A stretch of DNA of 19,976 nucleotides, taken from the NCBI GenBank assembly GCA_022447545.1, contig JAKVBI010000038.1, positions 1 to 19,976 of the forward strand, read 5' to 3'. Position 1 is the first letter of the stretch. Each line of letters begins with the position of its first letter. This document shows positions 15,532 to 19,976 of the stretch, piece by piece. This stretch comes from Myxococcota bacterium. GTDB lineage: Bacteria; Myxococcota_A; UBA9160; SMWR01. The translations under genes were made by a program, and so were the position numbers. A model generated the notes under the pieces. It saw nothing but the letters and a program-made list of their open reading frames with translations, was not told the origin of the DNA and searched no databases.

Positions 15532-16341
15532 GTGATCTACATCCTCGGCGGCGAAGGCTTCGTAGGATCTGCCTTCGTGCGTCATTGCCAGTCCAGGGGC
15601 CTCGAATTCACCACCGTGACCCGGGGAAACTACGACTCGCTGGTGGGGACATCTTGCGATGTCTTCATCAATTCCAATGGAAACTCCAGCAAACCCCGCG
15701 CCCGGGAGGATCCCCTATGGGATTTCGACGCCAACGTTCGAAGCGTCCGCCAAACGCTTCTGGATTTCCGCGTGGCGCTCTACGTGCACGTGTCGAGTTG
15801 CGACGTCTACGCGGACTGCTCCTCTCCGGAAACCACCCGAGAAGACCAACCTCTCGATCCAGCCGGGCAAACCCCCTATGGGTTCCACAAGTTCCTGGCC
15901 GAACAGTGCGTTCGCCACGAAGCACCCCGGTGGCTGATCACCAGAATGGGGGGTTTCGTCGGCCCCGGACTGAAGAAGAATGCCGTCTACGATGTCTTGA
16001 ATGGGGGCCCCCTGTGGCTCGATCCCGCCAGTGAACTCCAATTCCTCCACACCGATACTGCGGCGGACCTCGTGATGGACCTGGTCGCAAACCGTGTCGA
16101 GGGCACCGAAGTCAACGTGTGCGGAAGTGGTGTCGTTTCCCTGCGCGAGGTGATGGCCTGGGCCGGCACCGACGTACCCGTGCAACCCGACAGCCCCCGG
16201 GTTCGCTACCAGGTCTCCGTCGATAAACTCAGCCAGATGCTGAGCGTTCCGGAAACGCGAAAGACGGTGCAGCAATTCATCGAGGATCAGCAGGAAGCTG
16301 AGATATCTTCCGCCCCACACGCGAGAGGAACGGGATGCTGA
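15532..16341 (+). CDS. Small SDR-family sugar epimerase/dehydratase
   Basis: A 269-residue protein of the extended SDR fold, shorter than the usual 300-330 residues. The cofactor loop is GGEGFVG (6-12, GxxGxxG). INSNGNSSKPRA (46-57) replaces the usual HLAA segment. VHVSSCDVYAD supplies Ser88/Ser89, and YGFHK supplies Tyr116 and Lys120, so the catalytic triad is intact. FLHTDTAADLVMDLV and VNVCGSGVVSLREVM are the usual substrate-domain elements. It starts at GTG (15532) with AGGA eight bases upstream, ten bases after the preceding gene, and ends with a seven-base overlap with the kinase gene. This places it in one transcription unit with the GDP-fucose-synthase-like protein and HddA. It may be a 4-ketoreductase or epimerase for the same nucleotide sugar; the reaction is not determinable from the sequence. 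Confidence 0.85.
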   Translation: MIYILGGEGFVGSAFVRHCQSRGLEFTTVTRGNYDSLVGTSCDVFINSNGNSSKPRAREDPLWDFDANVRSVRQTLLDFRVALYVHVSSCDVYADCSSPETTREDQPLDPAGQTPYGFHKFLAEQCVRHEAPRWLITRMGGFVGPGLKKNAVYDVLNGGPLWLDPASELQFLHTDTAADLVMDLVANRVEGTEVNVCGSGVVSLREVMAWAGTDVPVQPDSPRVRYQVSVDKLSQMLSVPETRKTVQQFIEDQQEAEISSAPHARGTGC

Positions 16342-17315
16342 TCACACAGACCCCCCTGCGAGTGAGTTTTCTCGGGGGTGGGACCGACTACCCGGCGCAT
16401 TTCGAACAACACGGGGGAGCCGTCCTTGCCACCGCCATCGACAAGTCGGCCTTCTTCTCCGTGTCGCGGTTCTATAGCCAGCTCTTCGACTACTCGGTGC
16501 GAGTCTCCTATCGCAAGGTCGAATGCGTGGACTCCATCGAAGAACTCGAGCATGCGCCGTTCCGCGAATGCCTTCGCTGGTGCGGCATTGAACGCGACGT
16601 CGAAGTCGATTACGCGGCAGAACTGCCCGCCTTCACGGGCCTGGGCTCATCTTCGACCTTCGTGGTGGGGTTGCTCAATGCTCTGCACGCCTTCCAGGGA
16701 AACCGCACCGACCCTCTGGAACTCGCCTACCAGGCCATCGCGGTCGAACGAGAAGCCCTGGGCGAAGCCGTGGGATGTCAGGACCAGGTCCTGGCAGCAG
16801 TGGGAGGCTTCAACGTCGTCGAGTTTCGAGCGACCGATGACATCCTCGTACACCCCATCCAGTTGACTGAACGCCGCCTGGAAGAAATCCAGAACCACTG
16901 CATGCTGTTCTACACGGGCATCAAGCGACGCGCCGAGCCCCTGGCTCGGGGTTACGAACGCGACGCCAGCGATCGAAAAAACGAACTGCTGGCCCTGCGT
17001 AGAATGGTCGACGAAGGGCATAACATCCTGACGGCACATGGGCCCCTGGACCCATTCGGCGAACTACTCCACCGGGGCTGGATGATGAAGAAATCCCTGA
17101 CCGCGGGAATCACCAACGAAACCGTCGAGAAGATCTACCAGGAAGGCCTCTCCTCGGGCGCCCTGGGTGGAAAACTCCTGGGCGCCGGCGGTGGAGGCTT
17201 CATCCTGTTCTTCGTCCCCCCCGAACGCCAGGACGGCTTCCGCAAGAATCTCCACTACCTGACCGAGATCCCCACCGGATTGAACGCCCCGGGAACCCGC
17301 GTCGTCCACAGCTGA
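16335..17315 (+). CDS. hddA: D-glycero-alpha-D-manno-heptose-7-phosphate kinase (HddA-like GHMP kinase)
   Basis: The 326-residue cytoplasmic kinase has all three GHMP motifs: PLRVSFLGGGTDYP (7-20), the ATP phosphate loop GLGSSSTFVVG (102-112) and GGKLLGAGGGGFILFF (278-293). The GCQDQ segment (147-151) matches the sugar kinase subgroup that includes HddA and fucokinase. HddA phosphorylates D-glycero-alpha-D-manno-heptose 7-phosphate at C1, the step before dephosphorylation by GmhB and GDP transfer by HddC. An HddC-like gene lies 1.1 kb downstream, which strongly supports HddA over a fuco- or galactokinase. The ATG is preceded by AGAGGAACGGG and overlaps the preceding gene by seven bases. GmhA and GmhB are not in this window and may lie beyond it or elsewhere in the genome. 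Confidence 0.88.
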   Translation: MLITQTPLRVSFLGGGTDYPAHFEQHGGAVLATAIDKSAFFSVSRFYSQLFDYSVRVSYRKVECVDSIEELEHAPFRECLRWCGIERDVEVDYAAELPAFTGLGSSSTFVVGLLNALHAFQGNRTDPLELAYQAIAVEREALGEAVGCQDQVLAAVGGFNVVEFRATDDILVHPIQLTERRLEEIQNHCMLFYTGIKRRAEPLARGYERDASDRKNELLALRRMVDEGHNILTAHGPLDPFGELLHRGWMMKKSLTAGITNETVEKIYQEGLSSGALGGKLLGAGGGGFILFFVPPERQDGFRKNLHYLTEIPTGLNAPGTRVVHS

Positions 17316-17426
17316 GCCCCCCAGGCGCCCATCGCAGAGGGTCTCGCACCCAACAACCTACGAGCCGCTCCGACGTCTCCCCAGGATCAGGGCAGCAACA
17401 GAAGCACAACTCAGCAAAGGCAACTC

Positions 17427-18353
17427 GTGACCAAGCACATCGAACGAACGAACGAACCTTCGACGGAGAGCCAACTGCTCGAACTCGAGAAACGCGGTTT
17501 GTTCGTTCTCGGAAGTGCACGGTCGGGGACCACCATTCTCACAGACTGCCTCAATCTTTCGAAAGAGATTTACCTGTTGAACGAGGCAGACCTCTGGGAA
17601 TCCCATTCGAGGCGCGGATTCCGCGAGCACATCAACAAGAAACACAGCGGAATGAAAAACGTCTACACCAAGGGGAACTGGTTGCCCCGATTGCTTCGAC
17701 CCGAAGGGGATGGACTGTCGTTCCTGCTGGAACTTGCCAAGCGACATCGATACGTCGGAGAGAAGGTCGCCTTCAGCCCCCGGACACAATACGCAAAACC
17801 GACACCCCAGGAGAGATTCTTCGAGTTTTTCGGCCCGCAGAATCAAAGCTCAAGGGCTACACGCCAAGAGAGATTCTTCGAGTTCCAGTCCGGGACCTTT
17901 TATGCCTCCACTTACCTCATGACGATCCGCGACCCGGTCGAAAATGCCGTCTCGATGCACCGCATGTTCCAGGACCTCACACTGGGAGATTGCCTGCAGG
18001 TCTGGCTACACACGACCTCATTGATACTCGACATGTATCTATCCTTCTCCAGAGTTCACGTGATCTTTCACGACCGCTTCAGCGCGGAGACCTTCAGTAG
18101 AATCTGCGAAATTTTGGGCGTCGACATTCCCATTCCCGCTCAACAGATATCCGACCAGCACCGGCATACGAATCTCTCAAAGGAATCAATCCCCGAGGAA
18201 CTCGAACCCCTGAGAGAACGCTTCGAACGAGCGAGGGCAATCTATCAGCGGCTGGAATCCTGGTTCTCGCCAGACACCCTCAAGTGCACGCTGAGCAACT
18301 ACTGGCAGCCCAGTTTTCTAGCGCTCAAGCAGGACATCAACAGCCTGATCTAA
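17427..18353 (+). CDS. PAPS-dependent sulfotransferase family protein
   Basis: The 308-residue product is a predicted sulfotransferase, transferring sulfate from PAPS to a carbohydrate hydroxyl. FVLGSARSGTTILTDCLN (26-43) is the 5'-phosphosulfate loop. YLMTIRDPVENAVSMHRMF (163-181) is the 3'-phosphate site with Arg168 and Ser176. The last third is helical and tyrosine-rich, typical of the family. It starts at GTG (17427) with AAAGG seven bases upstream, after a 111-base gap containing no clear promoter. Codons 5-10 lie in four CGAA units, and residues 128-134 and 147-153 repeat QERFFEF 19 residues apart. By eye its base composition is less GC-rich than its neighbours, a possible sign of recent transfer. 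In this locus it probably sulfates the surface glycan; an unrelated acceptor remains possible. Confidence 0.82.
   Translation: MTKHIERTNEPSTESQLLELEKRGLFVLGSARSGTTILTDCLNLSKEIYLLNEADLWESHSRRGFREHINKKHSGMKNVYTKGNWLPRLLRPEGDGLSFLLELAKRHRYVGEKVAFSPRTQYAKPTPQERFFEFFGPQNQSSRATRQERFFEFQSGTFYASTYLMTIRDPVENAVSMHRMFQDLTLGDCLQVWLHTTSLILDMYLSFSRVHVIFHDRFSAETFSRICEILGVDIPIPAQQISDQHRHTNLSKESIPEELEPLRERFERARAIYQRLESWFSPDTLKCTLSNYWQPSFLALKQDINSLI
17441..17457 (+). repeat. Tetranucleotide repeat (CGAA)4 at the 5' end of the sulfotransferase gene
   Basis: Four perfect CGAA units plus a trailing C lie 14 bases after the first base of the GTG start codon. Gain or loss of one unit would shift the reading frame. 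Such tracts in surface-glycan genes are the classic substrate of slipped-strand phase variation, although known switching tracts are usually longer. Confidence 0.7.
17807..17884 (+). repeat. Imperfect direct repeat inside the sulfotransferase gene
   Basis: Two 21-base copies (17807-17827 and 17864-17884) differ at one base (CCAG versus CCAA at the fourth position). They are offset by 57 bases, exactly 19 codons. Both encode QERFFEF in frame. Recombination between them would remove 19 residues without a frameshift. The sequences between and after the copies are unrelated. Confidence 0.85.
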
Positions 18354-18370
18354 CCCCTCACCCACTCCCA

Positions 18371-18393
18371 CCGTCTCTCCGACAACCAGACGG
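18371..18393. terminator. Possible bidirectional hairpin between convergent genes
   Basis: CCGTCT (18371-18376) and AGACGG (18388-18393) are exact inverse complements with an 11-base loop, in the 55-base gap between the convergent sulfotransferase and guanylyltransferase genes. Position favours a terminator for either strand, but the stem is only six pairs and no T-run follows. Low confidence. Confidence 0.25.
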
Positions 18394-18408
18394 AAGCCCT
18401 TCTCGCAC

Positions 18409-19200
18409 TCAAGACGGCTGGGGCCGTACCGTCGAGTCATACCACTCCAGAAACCGAGCCAACGAGCGGGGCGTGCCGATGTCGTAGAACGACTCCTCGA
18501 ACACCTCGGATGCGATCTCACCGCCTTCTGAAAGAGCACGGGGCAAAACATCGTGCTCCAGGGATTGAGGGATGGAATCCTCGATCGACTTCAACAGCTC
18601 GGCTTCGACCATATAGGCGCCCGCATTCACCAAACCAGCCCTCCCAGCCCGACTCGATTCCTTTTCGCGAAACTCCACAACTCGGGTTCCAGCGCCGCTC
18701 AACACGACGGTCCCAAAGTCGGACGCATCCTCCACCTGCGCCACCGCGAGGGTTGCGATGGTCTCGGCCCGGGCACACCTTTCGACATGCCGCGCCACGA
18801 AACCAGCGTAATCAATGTCGAAATAGGTGTCTCCGTTGAGAACGAGTGCGCGCGACTCGATGAAACCAAAAGCATTGAGGATCGCCCCGGCCGTGCCTAG
18901 CAGGCGCGCGGGATCCTCCACCGAATATTCGATGGAAACCCCGAGCTGACGACCATCGCCGAGAACCGAACGGATTTGAGACGCCAGGTGCCCAACACAC
19001 AGAACAAAGCGACGCGCACCGGCTCTTCGCAGAAGATCGATTTGCAGCTCGAGAAACGACCGCCCCGCCACATCCGCCAGCCCTTTGGGCACATTCGGCA
19101 AGACACTCGCGAGCCGGGTTCCGAGACCTCCCGCCAAGATCATTACGGGAACCTCATCCAGCGTGGCGACTCCCACGGTTCCATCTTCTCTCGAACGCAT
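18409..19200 (-). CDS. hddC: D-glycero-alpha-D-manno-heptose-1-phosphate guanylyltransferase (HddC-like)
   Basis: The 263-residue protein is a sugar-phosphate nucleotidyltransferase. It has ILAGGLGTRLASVLPNVPKG (21-40), with the nucleotide loop GGLGTR and Lys39. ELQIDLLRRAGARRFVLCVG, LGTAGAI (101-107) and NGDTYFDID (122-130, metal-binding Asp) follow, and FYDIGTPRSLARFLEW is the usual C-terminal motif. Length and motif wording fit HddC, which makes GDP-D-glycero-alpha-D-manno-heptose from heptose 1-phosphate and GTP. The nearby HddA-like kinase supports this; a glucose- or mannose-1-phosphate enzyme is the alternative. The frame stays open up to 19353, but the extra 51 residues are unlike the family, so the ATG at 19200 is preferred. 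The Met at 19143, with GATGAGG upstream, is also possible but would clip the first strand. It is transcribed against the kinase. Confidence 0.83.
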   Translation of the reverse strand: MRSREDGTVGVATLDEVPVMILAGGLGTRLASVLPNVPKGLADVAGRSFLELQIDLLRRAGARRFVLCVGHLASQIRSVLGDGRQLGVSIEYSVEDPARLLGTAGAILNAFGFIESRALVLNGDTYFDIDYAGFVARHVERCARAETIATLAVAQVEDASDFGTVVLSGAGTRVVEFREKESSRAGRAGLVNAGAYMVEAELLKSIEDSIPQSLEHDVLPRALSEGGEIASEVFEESFYDIGTPRSLARFLEWYDSTVRPQPS

Positions 19201-19293
19201 CGTGTGTAGGTGTAGGTACTCGTTCCGTGATTCGCAAAGGCGATGGAAAGAGTCTCCGCGAGGCGTCGCGAGGCGAGGGGTGCGAGGCTCTGT

Positions 19294-19299
19294 TAGAGT
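19294..19299 (+). promoter_or_regulatory. Possible extended -10 upstream of wzt
   Basis: TAGAGT preceded by TG and one base (TGTTAGAGT, 19291-19299) has the form of an extended -10 promoter and lies 59 bases before the wzt ATG. It sits in the 158-base gap shared with the divergent guanylyltransferase gene. No good -35 is present around 19271. Weak candidate for a promoter of the export ATPase gene. Confidence 0.27.
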
Positions 19300-19358
19300 G
19301 AGCCATCGGCCACCCATCAATCGTCCCTCCTTGAGCCTTGCGCTTCTGGTCACCCCTC

Positions 19359-19976
19359 ATGCCCCCCGACAACCCCCGAACCGCCCAGGATTTCTCAGTG
19401 TCCGCACGGGACTTGGGGGTCAAGTACCTCGTCCGCTACCAACATGAAGAGATGACCCTGCGCTCGACCTTCACGCAGGCATTGGTGAAAAAACTCTCCT
19501 CCGCCGGTGCGGCGGGAGCCCGTCGGGAAGCCGTTTGGGCCCTGAGTGACGTGAGCTTCCAACTCCGCACCGGAGAAATTGCAGCGCTGATCGGACCGAA
19601 CGGCTCGGGAAAAACGACGCTCCTCAAAACACTCGCGGGAATCCTCGCACCCGACCACGGTGAGGTTTCGACCGTGGGCCAGGTGGGTTGCCTCCTGACT
19701 TTCGGAGTGGGCTTCAACGCGCATCTCACGGGCCGCGAGAACATCCTGTTTAGCGGCAGCATGTTGGGAATCAAGAACGAAAAGCTCGAAGCATGCACCC
19801 ATGACATCATCGAATTGAGCGAACTCGGCGATTTCATCGACGCGCCGGTCCGGAGTTATTCGAGCGGCATGCGGATTCGATTGGGGTTCGCGATCTCCAT
19901 CCACATCGCGCCAGATGTACTGTTGTTGGACGAAATGCTCTCGGCCGGCGACGCCGCGTTCAGCGCAAAATCAGGC
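19359..19976 (+). CDS. wzt: Polysaccharide ABC exporter, ATP-binding subunit (Wzt-like), 3' end missing
   Basis: The frame is open for 206 codons from the ATG at 19359 to the right edge with no stop. It encodes an ABC ATPase of the O-antigen/teichoic-acid export type. The N-terminal VSARDLGVKYLVRYQHEEMT and the segment before ALSDVSFQLRTGEIAALIGP are typical of Wzt and TagH. Walker A is GPNGSGKTT (79-87). The signature sequence is degenerate, YSSGMRIRLGFA (167-178), as in this family. Walker B is DVLLLDE (186-192), followed by LSAGDAAF. The H-loop and any C-terminal carbohydrate-binding domain, which would tell chain-length control mode, lie beyond the window. Its membrane partner is the Wzm-like protein at 4236. 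Alternative starts downstream would cut the first domain strand and are less likely. Confidence 0.9.
   Translation, partial: MPPDNPRTAQDFSVSARDLGVKYLVRYQHEEMTLRSTFTQALVKKLSSAGAAGARREAVWALSDVSFQLRTGEIAALIGPNGSGKTTLLKTLAGILAPDHGEVSTVGQVGCLLTFGVGFNAHLTGRENILFSGSMLGIKNEKLEACTHDIIELSELGDFIDAPVRSYSSGMRIRLGFAISIHIAPDVLLLDEMLSAGDAAFSAKSG

Noticed and set aside
19201-19353. 51-residue N-terminal extension of the guanylyltransferase
   Set aside because: Family members begin only a few residues before the GGLGTR loop, and the extension would occupy the whole gap before wzt, leaving no room for promoters.

Overview
The window is GC-rich, densely coding DNA with a strong G/C bias at third codon positions. 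It carries a Wzm/Wzt-type polysaccharide export system, a GDP-heptose kinase/nucleotidyltransferase pair and many glycosyltransferases. This points to a Gram-negative bacterium with lipopolysaccharide or a similar surface glycan, perhaps an environmental delta-proteobacterial or myxobacterial lineage. The taxonomic guess is inference; no rRNA or other marker gene is present. I saw no tRNA, rRNA, CRISPR array or insertion sequence.

Region 1 (1-4171) is a set of small-molecule genes. A partial unknown gene and an amidase-signature hydrolase form a translationally coupled pair on the minus strand. Divergent from them lie a VOC/glyoxalase-fold protein, a Spinster-like MFS transporter and a single-domain cupin. 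They look like accessory uptake and catabolism or detoxification genes with no evident link to the rest.

Region 2 (4236 to the right edge) is a surface polysaccharide locus, probably O-antigen. In order it holds: the ABC export permease (Wzm); two GT-B glycosyltransferases; an FkbM methyltransferase fused to TPR-like repeats; an SDR sugar epimerase/dehydratase; a GT2 glycosyltransferase on the opposite strand; a 681-residue GT-B protein with a large insertion; another GT-B enzyme; a GDP-fucose-synthase homologue; a further small SDR; an HddA-like heptose-7-phosphate kinase; a sulfotransferase; an HddC-like guanylyltransferase on the minus strand; and the start of the export ATPase (Wzt), cut by the window end.

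How the genes may work together (inference): HddA and HddC would make GDP-D-glycero-alpha-D-manno-heptose from heptose 7-phosphate, together with a GmhB phosphatase and GmhA isomerase not seen here. The three SDR proteins may rework that or another nucleotide sugar. Five glycosyltransferases assemble the repeat, the FkbM protein would add methyl groups, the sulfotransferase would add sulfate, and Wzm/Wzt would export the lipid-linked chain.

The points most worth checking are: a GDP-fucose-synthase homologue that keeps Cys109, Tyr136, Lys140, His179 and Arg209 at the E. coli numbering but has Gly in place of catalytic Ser107; a sulfotransferase with a four-unit CGAA repeat just after its start codon and a 19-codon-spaced internal repeat; and the long insertion in the 681-residue glycosyltransferase.
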